A DNA stretch of 64,000 nucleotides, from NCBI GenBank assembly GCA_019359285.1, contig JAHHHQ010000055.1:27863-91862 (forward strand), given 5' to 3'. Position 1 is the stretch's first letter. The number at the start of each line of letters is the position of its first letter. This document shows positions 35,709 through 43,433 of this stretch, in pieces. The notes under the pieces were generated by a model. It had not been told where the DNA came from, did no database searches, and saw only the letters and a list, made by a program, of their open reading frames with translations. This stretch comes from Nodosilinea sp. WJT8-NPBG4 (GTDB lineage Bacteria; Cyanobacteriota; Cyanobacteriia; Phormidesmidales; Phormidesmidaceae). Position numbers and translations under genes: made by a program.

Positions 35709-36122
35709 TTAATCATCAATCCATCGCGGGTTACCCAGTGCGCTGTAATTGGCTTCGCAAGTGGCTTTGTAGATATCCAGCGCCATCTCTAACACCAGGC
35801 GTTCTTGGTCGCTGATCGTGGTGTCTTGCTGCACCAGTTCATGGATAAACTGGGTTTTGAGGTCTCTCGCATATAGGGCTGTGAGAGCGATCGCATCTTT
35901 CTCCTGGCGCTCCGTTAGATACTTGCCGGTGTCTTTGAAGTGGGCAATGTTGGAAGCTGTCAAAAAGTCAAGCTTTTTGTAAAGAGAGTTAGCCTGCTCA
36001 AATAGATTCCTCACTGCCCCGTAGGCGACGCTTTTCTGACCAGTTTCGCTGATTTTATTCCTTACAGCCTCATGAAACTGGTTTGGGTCCGGTTTCATAG
36101 TTTTGGGGTTGAAGTATTTCAC
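35709..36122 (-). CDS. hypothetical protein
   Basis: 137 residues, mostly helical and soluble (NQFHEAVRNKISETGQKSVAYG, LTALYARDLKTQFIHELVQQ, LEMALDIYKATCEANYSAL). No family is recognised. Start taken at the first ATG, with no strong ribosome site. It is next to the HsdR remnant and may be a leftover of the same former island. Confidence 0.6.
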   Translation of the reverse strand: MKYFNPKTMKPDPNQFHEAVRNKISETGQKSVAYGAVRNLFEQANSLYKKLDFLTASNIAHFKDTGKYLTERQEKDAIALTALYARDLKTQFIHELVQQDTTISDQERLVLEMALDIYKATCEANYSALGNPRWIDD

Positions 36123-36328
36123 GGCTGTTACTCACACTGCTCATATGCCTTCCTGAGCGTACCCAATCAAAACCCTGCGTATGTGACGTTTTACCAGATT
36201 AACGGTAGAGACGGGGTCACATGACTAGTCGTGAGGGTCATTTGTGAATCGACTAACATCAGGTTCTCAAACCGATCGTCTAAATCACGATTGGAAGTAG
36301 CAGCTTCTCTAAACTCTTTCAGAACCGT

Positions 36329-36499
36329 GTGAATGATGACTTAGAGCATGGCGAGGGTTATGTCCGAGGGCGTCCACTAGAAGATGGCTTTAAATCCACT
36401 AAGCAGTATCAAGACGTCAATTTTTATTCGGATTACCCCGCTTACAGTCACGCGATCGCGCCTAGAGCCGCGCTTGTAGATATAGCGCGATTTGGGTAG
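36329..36499 (+). CDS. possible short ORF or gene fragment
   Basis: A 56-codon frame from GTG 36329 reads NDDLEHGEGYVRGRPLEDGF and VNFYSDYPAYSHAIAPRAAL to TAG. The composition is protein-like, but no start signal is seen and no family is known. It may be the tail of a lost gene. Confidence 0.3.
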   Translation: MNDDLEHGEGYVRGRPLEDGFKSTKQYQDVNFYSDYPAYSHAIAPRAALVDIARFG

Positions 36500-36610
36500 T
36501 TTGTTCGGTTATTACGCCATATTTGGATGATCGCATTACGAAAGATGAAACTAAAGTAGTTCAAACGAACTATCGACCAGTTTTCAAATCGTTACAAGAG
36601 TATTTACCAA

Positions 36611-37036
36611 ATGACCCGACGATCCATCAATCTCAACAATAAAGTAGACCGAATCATGGAATGGGTCTTCCCCACGGTACTCATCGCTTTAGTTCCAGTT
36701 GCTGCCAGGTTGCTTATGGTCTCTGCTCACAGAGGCTATCCAATCCAGAGCTGGCTTGATCTCGCTGAAAACGCATCTCCCAATGGGGAGCTTGTCTTTA
36801 TTTCAGCCACACTTGTAGCGGAATCAATAGGTGATATTTGGCGGCGTCAAATTCCTAAGCACCAAAAGAATGTGATCGCCAGCATGTGTTTAATTTTTGC
36901 CTTGGCCTCAACCTTTGTTTTTGCCCAAATCTCATCCCTAAACATGTATTCATCACAGATAAGCGTATTATCTGTATATGTTTTTACATTCGGATGTTTA
37001 GCCTGCATGTTCTGCAAACTTGCAGGCAGAAGCTAA
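36611..37036 (+). CDS. hypothetical membrane protein
   Basis: 141 residues with about four membrane segments (around 15-35, 60-73, 90-108 and 115-135). The loop before the second segment has NASPNGELVFISATLVAESIGDIWRRQIPKH. The family is not recognised. It lies beside the atypical tRNA and convergent to it. Confidence 0.6.
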   Translation: MTRRSINLNNKVDRIMEWVFPTVLIALVPVAARLLMVSAHRGYPIQSWLDLAENASPNGELVFISATLVAESIGDIWRRQIPKHQKNVIASMCLIFALASTFVFAQISSLNMYSSQISVLSVYVFTFGCLACMFCKLAGRS

Positions 37037-37084
37037 TCACGAACACTAGGTTCTGATTTGTTTTAGACCTGTTTAATTGTGAGA

Positions 37085-37168
37085 TTAAGGAGGGGGATTC
37101 GAACCCCCGGATGCTTTCGCATCGCCCGTTTTTAAGACGGGTGCCATAAACCACTCGGCCACCCTTCC
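37085..37168 (-). tRNA. atypical tRNA with anticodon UAA (Leu) on a serine-like class II body
   Basis: The minus strand folds as a class II tRNA: D arm GCCGAGTGGTTTATGGC, anticodon arm CCCGT-CTTAAAA-ACGGG, long variable arm GATGC-GAAA-GCATC, T arm GGGGG-TTCGAAT-CCCCC. The anticodon is UAA. The D arm and overall plan resemble tRNA-Ser rather than the usual cyanobacterial tRNA-Leu(UAA), and there is no group I intron. The acceptor pairs at only five of seven positions (GGAAGGG with TCCTTAA), so it may be a pseudo-tRNA. Confidence 0.75.
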
Positions 37169-37244
37169 AATACCAGAAGTACTGGTTGATCTAGTTTACA
37201 ACTTCATCGATCCACTAGCGACCACAAGGCCCATCGCAGCAGCC

Positions 37245-37394
37245 CTACAGTTGCGCGATCGCCAGCCGTACAAGCATGGCCTTCTTCTTTCCAAACCTGC
37301 CTGCGGCCTGAGATAGCTGCTCATGCCAAGTCTCAGGCATATCAACGGTAAACCGGACAATGCGCTCTGGAGTTGAATTGTCTGAAGTTGTCAT
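37245..37394 (-). CDS. small ribbon-helix-helix-like protein
   Basis: 49 residues starting at an ATG that overlaps the upstream stop as ATGA. The sequence PERIVRFTVDMPETWHEQLS followed by GKKKAMLVRLAIAQL has the strand-helix-helix layout of RHH DNA-binding proteins. It is probably co-translated with the nuclease-like lipoprotein. Function unknown. Confidence 0.6.
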   Translation of the reverse strand: MTTSDNSTPERIVRFTVDMPETWHEQLSQAAGRFGKKKAMLVRLAIAQL

Positions 37395-37915
37395 TCGCTA
37401 GCCTCAGCCTCCTGCCACACCCCTACCCCTGCCTCCTTGGCCTGGTCTTCAGCCCCTGCAATCACTACGCTATTGGGGCAGTCATTCACCGCTACGTCAA
37501 CGTAAGCTAACCCATCCAAGACCATCCGGCTGTTGACGTGGATCTCTTCTCCCTTATCGGTCGGCACGAAGACCTCAGCCACTAGATAACCTGCCGAGTC
37601 ACGCCCCACTGGCACAACTCCTACTATGCCGTCAGAGCTTTGGCCTAGGAGCTGCTCAAGCTTTGTCTTGGTCGATTCCCGAAGAGGGTGGTCTAAACCA
37701 AGAGCCGCGATGCCGCATAGCCGGATCGGCTCCTGGCTGCCCTCACTGCGGCCCACAAAATTGCTGCCATCCTCAATGGTTTCAACAGCCCAATATTCTG
37801 TTTGCTGCTCGGTAAAGCGCTGGGTTTCTCCCCGTTGAACCATATTGCTCACCGCGCAACCCGTAAGACTACTGAGAGCAACGGCCAAAACAGGCAGCAA
37901 TTTCACAGTTTTCAT
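37391..37915 (-). CDS. SNase-like lipoprotein
   Basis: 174 residues with a lipoprotein signal (LLPVLAVALSSLTGC). The mature part follows the thermonuclease fold (VETIEDGSNFVGRSEG, IRLCGIAALGLDHPL, GIVGVVPVGRDSAGYLVAEVFV, NSRMVLDGLAYVDV). The catalytic aspartate/arginine pattern (D-T-P, D-R-Y-G-R) is altered to C-G-I-A-A and G-R-D-S-A-G-Y, so nuclease activity is doubtful. Its stop overlaps the small RHH-like gene. Confidence 0.75.
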   Translation of the reverse strand: MKTVKLLPVLAVALSSLTGCAVSNMVQRGETQRFTEQQTEYWAVETIEDGSNFVGRSEGSQEPIRLCGIAALGLDHPLRESTKTKLEQLLGQSSDGIVGVVPVGRDSAGYLVAEVFVPTDKGEEIHVNSRMVLDGLAYVDVAVNDCPNSVVIAGAEDQAKEAGVGVWQEAEASE

Positions 37916-38021
37916 AGATGCAATCCCATAGTGTGCCGGACGTTGAAAACGGCTTTGAAAAAGTACGGTTAGTCCAGTGTTCCCTTCAGTCCTTTCGACG
38001 TAGATTCCTCAGCTAACTGAC

Positions 38022-38582
38022 ATGAAAAAACGTAAATTTCTTGCTATCGCTGGTGTTGGATTAGTAACTGCTGCGGCTCTTTCGCCTCTAGCTATGGCGC
38101 AAACCTACAGCGGTAATACTGTTCATAAAGTGATGCGCTCCAATGGCTCGGCCCAGGTGATCGTGGCCAACCGAACACCTGGAGAGCGTTTGTCGATTTC
38201 CTACCCTGGAGCTACCTCGACTCGGCGGGTCACAGCTAATGCCTGTGGTTTAGTGGTGCTTCGAGATGGTGCATCTAGCTCCTTAGCAGACCTGGTTTCT
38301 GTAGATGGCGCACCGATTAACCAGGCAACGTTGCCCATCCAGTTACTCCCTCGTTGCGTCGATGGCAACCTCGAAGAACCCCGGTCGGCTAACTTCAAGA
38401 CTGGGGCCGGGGAGGTCGTGATCGTCAAGACTCCGAATACTGTCTACGAGGCAGCCTATGGTGGTGGGCGAGATCGCAACGTAACAGCCAATGCCTGTGG
38501 ATTTGCGGCGATCAACGAGAGCAGCACTTACCCTTGGGATAGCAATCCCACCATCATGATTGGGGCACTACTTATACCGTAG
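38022..38582 (+). CDS. secreted protein, probably frameshifted near its end
   Basis: 186 residues with a signal peptide (FLAIAGVGLVTAAALSPLAMA). The mature part holds two modules each ending in VTANACG followed by a strand. The frame stops at 38582, but the next frame continues with TYTVATLPTANPEPLCRSG and QLYTPASW to TAA 38653. This matches the end of the neighbouring paralogue (IPQTTPLECYRSALYLPQPW), so one base was gained or lost near 38560. The family is unrecognised. The two genes look like a tandem duplication. Confidence 0.7.
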   Translation: MKKRKFLAIAGVGLVTAAALSPLAMAQTYSGNTVHKVMRSNGSAQVIVANRTPGERLSISYPGATSTRRVTANACGLVVLRDGASSSLADLVSVDGAPINQATLPIQLLPRCVDGNLEEPRSANFKTGAGEVVIVKTPNTVYEAAYGGGRDRNVTANACGFAAINESSTYPWDSNPTIMIGALLIP

Positions 38583-38713
38583 CCACGCTGCCCACAGCCA
38601 ACCCAGAACCCCTTTGCCGCAGTGGACAGCTCTACACTCCCGCTAGCTGGTAACAACGTTTGTCTCCTCACATTCACCCTGAACCAGCCTCTCTGCGGAG
38701 AGGCTTTTTTATT

Positions 38714-39438
38714 ATGAAACTCTCCTTTTCCCTTCCTCTGTTGCTGCTGCTAGCAGCCCCCCTGATGGCCGCTCAGGGCCATGTATATCGTGATGACGAT
38801 GGGGCTATCTCCGTTTACAAGCTAGAGCCCAACGCCCAGGTACAAATCGGCCTCGATACCCCGCCCAGCCGCAACCTCACCTCAACCAAGTGCGGACTGC
38901 TGGTAGTCATCAACTCAGCTAATTACCCAATGGCTACTGTCCAGGTCGATGGAGCTGTGATCAACCCCGCGAATCTGCAAACCCGCATCCGGCCCAACTG
39001 CCGGCCCAAGGCCGATGGTTCCTACGCCCTCGATGAAGAACGGCCCAACCACTTCAAGACATCCAGCGGTGATCTGGTAATCGTGGGCAAGCAGCCCGAG
39101 ACTCGATACAGCGTGACTCGCCGGGTCAGCTTCGCATCCTGACCCGGCGAGTCAATGCTTGTGGCATCTTGCGGGTGCGCGAGACAGACACAATCAACTT
39201 CAGCCAAAGCATCCTGTTGCCTACCACCTCAGCCTCAACCTATGCCGAATTTCAAATCAACCAAATCCCCCAAACTACGCCACTGGAGTGCTATCGAAGT
39301 GCTCTCTACCTGCCCCAGCCCTGGACTGACATCTTTGCTGAGGCGATCGCAGGCAGTGAGGTAGCGGCGGCAGTAGTAGAGGCGGCCCGGTCTATCCCTA
39401 GTGCGATCGCTTCAGGAATATATTGGTTCTGGTGGTGA
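38714..39438 (+). pseudogene. paralogous secreted protein broken by a fold-back insertion
   Basis: From ATG 38714 a signal peptide (LSFSLPLLLLLAAPLMAAQG) leads into modules like those of the gene at 38022 (NLTSTKCGLLVVINSANY). The frame stops at 39142. The continuation RRVNACGILRVRETDTINF lies in another frame to TGA 39438. Removing 26 bases (39128-39153) restores RRVNACG, so the break is due to an inverted duplication at this spot. Confidence 0.75.
39115..39153. repeat. 15-bp perfect fold-back inverted repeat
   Basis: GACTCGCCGGGTCAG (39115-39129) and its exact reverse complement (39139-39153) flank a 9-base loop. The right arm interrupts the reading frame of a secreted-protein gene. Confidence 0.95.
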
Positions 39439-39931
39439 CGGCGGCTCTAGTGGGGGCTCTGGCAGTGGTGGTGTCTCTAGTGGCGGCGGCTCCAGTGGCG
39501 GCAGTACCTCGGGTGGTGACTCAGGTGGATCTAGCGGGTCTGGGAATGGCTCAGGCAGTTCAGGTGGTGGCTCAGGTGGAAATTCGGGCGGCGACCCTGG
39601 TGAGAACTCCGGGGGTGGCTCGGGCGGGAGTCCTGGTAGCTCTGGTGGAAGTACGGGATCCCCTAACATGACTGATTTCACGTTGGCCACCTATAACCCT
39701 ACGATTCATAACTTTAACGGCGATGGTCGGGTGGATGACTCTACCGGCGATAGTATTCCTGACGATCAAGATAGTGATGGATTTCCCGATGGGCCTTGGA
39801 AAACAAATGATTTCCCTCGGTCAGCTGGGCCAGGGTTTACCGTTCCAATTAGTGCCAGTTTTTGTTACGGCTACAACGGCAACCTAGTCACATCCTCTTG
39901 GAGTTTTACGAGAGGGTTGTGTATTACCTAA
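39401..39931 (+). CDS. Gly/Ser-rich secreted-type protein segment
   Basis: The frame gives about 85 residues of almost pure glycine and serine, then NMTDFTLATYNPTIHNF and an Asp-rich DGRVDDSTGDSIPDDQDSDG, which resembles a calcium-binding thrombospondin type 3 loop, then a C-terminal FCYGYNGNLV. It has no signal peptide and probably was the C-terminal part of the upstream secreted protein, separated by a second frameshift near 39425. The opposite-strand proline-rich frame is a shadow. Confidence 0.5.
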   Translation: MRSLQEYIGSGGDGGSSGGSGSGGVSSGGGSSGGSTSGGDSGGSSGSGNGSGSSGGGSGGNSGGDPGENSGGGSGGSPGSSGGSTGSPNMTDFTLATYNPTIHNFNGDGRVDDSTGDSIPDDQDSDGFPDGPWKTNDFPRSAGPGFTVPISASFCYGYNGNLVTSSWSFTRGLCIT

Positions 39932-40013
39932 CTGCTGACGATGGTTTAGGTAGAGCATCATCCCAAAATCCTTTGCCGGAGACGATTACTAAGAGGCGAC
40001 GATTAACAGGGAA

Positions 40014-40131
40014 CTCTCCCCACTCGCTGGGGAAAATAATTGAATGGAAACCTAACATTCTGCCTCGCCCCTTTACTTTTGCTATGGCCCTAGAGTACTC
40101 CCCACTCGCTGGGGAAACTAATTGAATGGTA
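40014..40131 (+). CRISPR. orphan two-repeat CRISPR-like unit
   Basis: CTCCCCACTCGCTGGGGAAA followed by ATAATTGAATGGAAAC (to 40051) recurs at 40098-40129 as CTCCCCACTCGCTGGGGAAA plus CTAATTGAATGG, with an 82-base period and about a 46-base spacer. The inner stem CCCC...GGGG and the GAATGGAAAC end are typical of cyanobacterial repeats often linked to type III systems. The second copy loses its 3' end. No cas genes are in the window. Confidence 0.75.
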
Positions 40132-40165
40132 GTGATCCGTTGGCAAGTTAGTAAGACGGACGATG

Positions 40166-40210
40166 CAACTATTAGCCAAGTAAGAGCGGCACTTACTTGG
40201 CTAATAGTTG
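40166..40210. repeat. 45-bp palindrome (19-bp perfect arms)
   Basis: CAACTATTAGCCAAGTAAG at 40166-40184 and its exact complement at 40192-40210 flank the 7-base loop AGCGGCA. No T run follows directly, so a terminator is not clear. The unit is between the CRISPR-like repeats and the parM operon. Confidence 0.9.
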
Positions 40211-40313
40211 TAAGTGTGGATACTTTTTACCGTGATAAGCATACGATGGTAGGCTCCATACTTTTGAATGCGTCAAAGAAAGCTAATCGGGGGGTTGCTT
40301 TCACTTTCTCCCT

Positions 40314-40622
40314 TTACAGGTCGTCGAGTTCACTAGGGTCGAATTCGAGGTTGAGCGTTGTGGATTGGGCTTCTTCAGCTCTGACAGGTTGTGAAACTTG
40401 CACTGGCGCTGCAGCCGGTGCTCCTGTTTGAAAGCAGTGCTGGATAAGCACACCATCCACCAGATCAGCCAGCTCAGAATCACTCAACTCTTGGGAACGC
40501 TGAAGCAGAGTTTGCCTGTCGGTCGTTCCGTGTTGTTTGGCCAGTAGGTGAGCGAGGGTTGTCCCCTTAACCCAAATGCTGCGACCTTTAATCGATTGTC
40601 CTGGTTTTCGAGGCATTGTCAT
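40314..40622 (-). CDS. small protein downstream of parM, candidate partition partner
   Basis: 102 residues. It begins with a basic PRKPGQSIKGRSIWVKGTT, has an HTH-like helix pair (LAHLLAKQHGTTDRQTLLQR), and ends with an acidic tail (LEFDPSELDDL). It lies 5 bases after the actin-like gene. In ParM systems the second gene encodes the centromere-binding adaptor (ParR/StbB type), so this position fits, but no ParR family signature was recognised. Confidence 0.6.
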   Translation of the reverse strand: MTMPRKPGQSIKGRSIWVKGTTLAHLLAKQHGTTDRQTLLQRSQELSDSELADLVDGVLIQHCFQTGAPAAAPVQVSQPVRAEEAQSTTLNLEFDPSELDDL

Positions 40623-40627
40623 ATCCT

Positions 40628-41818
40628 TTAGGCGACTGCCGGTTCTTTGGATTCAGTCTTGGTCGGAGCCTTAGCTTTAGGTTTCTTAGAGGTGGCCGAG
40701 CGTTTAGCCACAGTATCAAAAGGGTCAAAGTCAAAGTTTCCTAAAGACTCATTCAACTCACCACTTAGTAAGGGTAGAAGCTTGTGGGTGTACATCGATT
40801 CAGCGTTTGCTAGGAGGGGGTCGCCTTCGTACAACTTGATACCACGTTTACGTAGGAAGCCTTCTATCTTAGGAAGCTTGACGCCGCCGCCAATAGCGAT
40901 GACCCGATAGTCACTTCCATTGCGCTCAGCCAGAGCCTTAAGCGCGGGGCCGACAGCATCAACGATCCACTCCTTCAGGCAGGCTGTATAAACGCTCGTG
41001 ATGTTCAAGCACTTACCATCGCCTCGGTAGAAGACTTTTTCCATGCCACCTTCGGTAGCTTCAACCAGACCATTGCCAACGTAGATAGGGTTTCCAGACA
41101 TCCCACCCAGCATGGCCTGTAGCTCGGAATGGTTGGTGATTCGGTCGATTAGGTTACCAACACCGTAACCGCTGCGATGAGTCTGGTCGTTTAGTGGAAT
41201 TCCATCCCTAGAACGAGGAGTCAGTAGACAAGTCAAATAACCAATGTCTAAGGTACAGAACTCAGTTCCTTGAGCGATCGCTGAGCCCTCAGAGATTACA
41301 CCGCTCACGGGCATCTTGATTTGAATCTTGTAGGTTTTGCCGTTACAGACAACCTGGTGCCAGCCAGTAAACTGAGCGACAAGTTTAGCACCGAGCGCCT
41401 TGGGGTTATGGCTAGAGCAAATCATTACCACGTTGGTTTCCCCAGCGGGAATCTGAGCTTCACGAATGAGGGCAGCTAAGAGCAGTGGAAGAGCGTTGGT
41501 GGTCTTGAGATTGGATTCCTCGTAGGGGGTGTCAGGCCGAAGCTTACGGTCGATAACACTATCACCGGCAATCCAGAGCCTGCCAGCTAGCTCAGCATTA
41601 GAGCCAGCGACATAGTGCAAAACATCTGGGGCGACTGATTCATAATCAGCCATGAAGTCTTTCTCAGTGCCGAATTTCACAAGAGAGCGAATCATCACAG
41701 GCGGGCAGTGCTGGCTGAAGATTTTTAAGTTCCCAGCACCAGGGTCAGCGGCAAGAAAAAGTGTGTCAGAGTGAGCCATATTTTTTGAGTGCCATAAAGG
41801 TCTTTTAGTGGGTTCCAT
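40628..41818 (-). CDS. ParM/StbA-like actin-family plasmid segregation protein
   Basis: 396 residues from ATG 41818; the ATG at 41779 (MAHSDTLFLAADPGAGNLK) is an alternative start. The actin-fold signatures are there: phosphate 1 LAADPGAGNLKI, connect/phosphate 2 FCTLDIGYLTCLL, adenosine motif VIAIGGGVKLPKI, and NPKALGAKLV. These proteins form filaments that push plasmid copies apart. The C-terminal tail is lysine-rich and probably disordered. A perfect palindrome sits directly before the start. It is evidence of a plasmid-derived region. Confidence 0.85.
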   Translation of the reverse strand: MEPTKRPLWHSKNMAHSDTLFLAADPGAGNLKIFSQHCPPVMIRSLVKFGTEKDFMADYESVAPDVLHYVAGSNAELAGRLWIAGDSVIDRKLRPDTPYEESNLKTTNALPLLLAALIREAQIPAGETNVVMICSSHNPKALGAKLVAQFTGWHQVVCNGKTYKIQIKMPVSGVISEGSAIAQGTEFCTLDIGYLTCLLTPRSRDGIPLNDQTHRSGYGVGNLIDRITNHSELQAMLGGMSGNPIYVGNGLVEATEGGMEKVFYRGDGKCLNITSVYTACLKEWIVDAVGPALKALAERNGSDYRVIAIGGGVKLPKIEGFLRKRGIKLYEGDPLLANAESMYTHKLLPLLSGELNESLGNFDFDPFDTVAKRSATSKKPKAKAPTKTESKEPAVA

Positions 41819-41858
41819 AACCACACTATATTTATAGTGTGGTTATAAAATAATTATA
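41819..41858 (-). promoter_or_regulatory. parM promoter region with operator-like palindrome
   Basis: AACCACACTATA and TATAGTGTGGTT are exact complements around TT (41819-41844). A TATAAT -10 match lies at 41853-41858 on the minus strand. The palindrome would fall at the transcript start, suiting autorepression by the partition adaptor or an mRNA hairpin over the start. Confidence 0.65.
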
Positions 41859-41981
41859 CCATTAGTATTTTATAGTAATCCGCCAGAGGGGCCTTGAAGT
41901 GCTCAAGCTATCCCTAAAAAACGATAATCACAAGATAAATACCCCGTGGTTATTGCGTGATTATTTATCCAGTAGAAATAC

Positions 41982-42218
41982 TTAGGGGAATTCGCAACTT
42001 AATTCAGAAAACTCTACTGAATCAACGAAGCTTTTAAGGACTTTTGTGGTCTCTTCATTCGCTTCGTAGAAGAGAACTCCATCGCAGGCTTGAGCAAACA
42101 TCTGGTTCTGCCCGTAACGCTGGGCATCCATTATCAGTGCATAGCCAAACTGTCTAGAGAGCATCTCTCTAGTTTTTTCATCAACACCAGCGTCTGTCAC
42201 ATCTAGAAAACCATTCAC
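41982..42218 (-). CDS. hypothetical protein
   Basis: 78 residues (VDEKTREMLSRQFGYALIMD, VLFYEANEETTKVLKSFVDS). It is acidic and soluble. Its ATG overlaps the upstream gene's stop (ATGA, 42215-42218), so the two are co-translated. No family recognised; it is typical of small plasmid or phage genes. Confidence 0.6.
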   Translation of the reverse strand: MNGFLDVTDAGVDEKTREMLSRQFGYALIMDAQRYGQNQMFAQACDGVLFYEANEETTKVLKSFVDSVEFSELSCEFP

Positions 42219-42427
42219 CAGCCGAGCGGGCGGCAGACTAAATACGTCTGACCATCTACGACTTTGAGGCCATCTTTCTCAGTAGTGGTGAGGTTTACTT
42301 GGGCTATGGCAGAGCCGGTTGCGTGGTAGGTTACTTCAACGCCGCTAACCTCATGACCATCTATTTGGCCAACAACCCGCGCGGGGATGTAGAACTCATA
42401 GTCCTCTTTAACTGTGGGAACCTCCAC
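42215..42427 (-). CDS. hypothetical protein
   Basis: 70 residues, strand-rich (EVPTVKEDYEFYIPARVVGQ, VEVTYHATGSAIAQVNLTTT). No signal or membrane span. It is coupled to the next gene by a 4-base overlap. Not recognised. Confidence 0.6.
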   Translation of the reverse strand: MEVPTVKEDYEFYIPARVVGQIDGHEVSGVEVTYHATGSAIAQVNLTTTEKDGLKVVDGQTYLVCRPLGW

Positions 42428-42662
42428 TCGATCGTGGATAACTTTAAGGAGAATGTACCAGCGGTGAGTGGACAGTTAAGCAAATAGCAGTTCAACTCAC
42501 CAGCAGGCACACCAGGACCAAGTTGGACGTGAGCACTGAGAACCTGGAGCGGCTGGAATGGTTTGGCCTAGTGTTGTCCGAGGAAAAGGAGGGAATCCTA
42601 TACTGGCACTTCGTTGAGTCAGCGAAGGCCGCTTAAACATAAAGACCACAAAGGGAAAAAAT

Positions 42663-42881
42663 ATGGCTATCGATCCTTATAAACCAGAACTCGCAAAACG
42701 CCAGACAGCCTTTCAAATCGCCACTAAGCAGCTCATGGATCGCTTAAATCAAAATATAGGCCTGGCCAGCCAGGGTAAGGCTGACTTTGCTGAAAACTTC
42801 AATGGAACATTAGAGGCGCTGCGGGATTACGAACAATCAGGCCGTGAGTTGTCTGAATGGATTTCACAAAAAGGTAGCTGA
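42663..42881 (+). CDS. hypothetical helical protein
   Basis: 72 residues (ELAKRQTAFQIATKQLMDRL, NFNGTLEALRDYEQSGREL), predicted helical. A purine-rich AAGGGAAAAA lies before the ATG. Just upstream (to 42636) another frame encodes a protein-like string ending EGILYWHFVESAKAA without a good start. Both are likely element-specific genes. Confidence 0.5.
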   Translation: MAIDPYKPELAKRQTAFQIATKQLMDRLNQNIGLASQGKADFAENFNGTLEALRDYEQSGRELSEWISQKGS

Positions 42882-42908
42882 TTGAAAGACCATTATTTGC
42901 GTTTTCGA

Positions 42909-43042
42909 CCTATGTAACACCTCCTTTTTTGCATTTTAACCCAAGGTAGAAGGCAGGCAGCGGCGCTAGGTTTACCTATCAACCGCGTGCCTTATCTGAC
43001 ATCATCAGTTCGCCTTGGCAGTGGGAGGCCTTCCCTCTCCCC
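42909..43042. repeat. 134-bp imperfect direct repeat, copy A
   Basis: This stretch (starting CCTATGTAACACC, then TTTTTTGCATTTT, ending CTCTCCCC) is about 75% identical to 43451-43584, with equal length. Together they bracket the small RHH-like gene. Confidence 0.75.
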
Positions 43043-43044
43043 AT

Positions 43045-43072
43045 AAAAATAGCCCCCCCTATGGAAGCCTTG
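43045..43072 (-). terminator. terminator after the RHH-like gene
   Basis: On the minus strand GGCTTCC pairs with GGGGGCT (with wobbles) around ATAG, followed by ATTTTT. Confidence 0.5.
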
Positions 43073-43089
43073 AATTTGGTTTGGATTTT

Positions 43090-43377
43090 CTACCAGCTCT
43101 GGTAAGACCACCGTTTCAGCTTTTTGGCCTCTTGACGCAATTCCTCAGGCGTTCCTTCGTGACGCTCGATCAGGGATTCGAGATTCATTTTGAATTCGTA
43201 ATCCCGAAGACTGAAACGTGATGTTACGGACAGGACAACGTCTAATTCCCCAGCGGCAAGCAGGAGCGCGATCGATTCAAGGAGCTGGACGCATGTGAGC
43301 CCGCTCCTAGCGGCGATTGTTTCAATCTTTTCTATCGCAGCTGGTTCAAGGGAGAGGGTTAGCGTAGATTTCGTCAT
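43090..43377 (-). CDS. ribbon-helix-helix-like regulator
   Basis: 95 residues. STLTLSLEPAAIEKIETIAA followed by SGLTCVQLLESIALLLA has the strand-helix-helix layout of CopG/Arc-type DNA-binding proteins. The C-terminal half is charged and helical. It lies between two 134-bp repeats with iteron-like motifs upstream, so a role in copy-number control or partition is a reasonable inference. Confidence 0.65.
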   Translation of the reverse strand: MTKSTLTLSLEPAAIEKIETIAARSGLTCVQLLESIALLLAAGELDVVLSVTSRFSLRDYEFKMNLESLIERHEGTPEELRQEAKKLKRWSYQSW

Positions 43378-43433
43378 GTTTAAGCAGCTTTGAGAAGGGA
43401 CTTGTTAGCCTGCCACGAGTATATCAAAAGAAT

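Noticed and set aside
39412..39690. Proline-rich minus-strand frame
   Set aside because: It is the complement of the Gly/Ser-coding repeat and has no start signal or family match.
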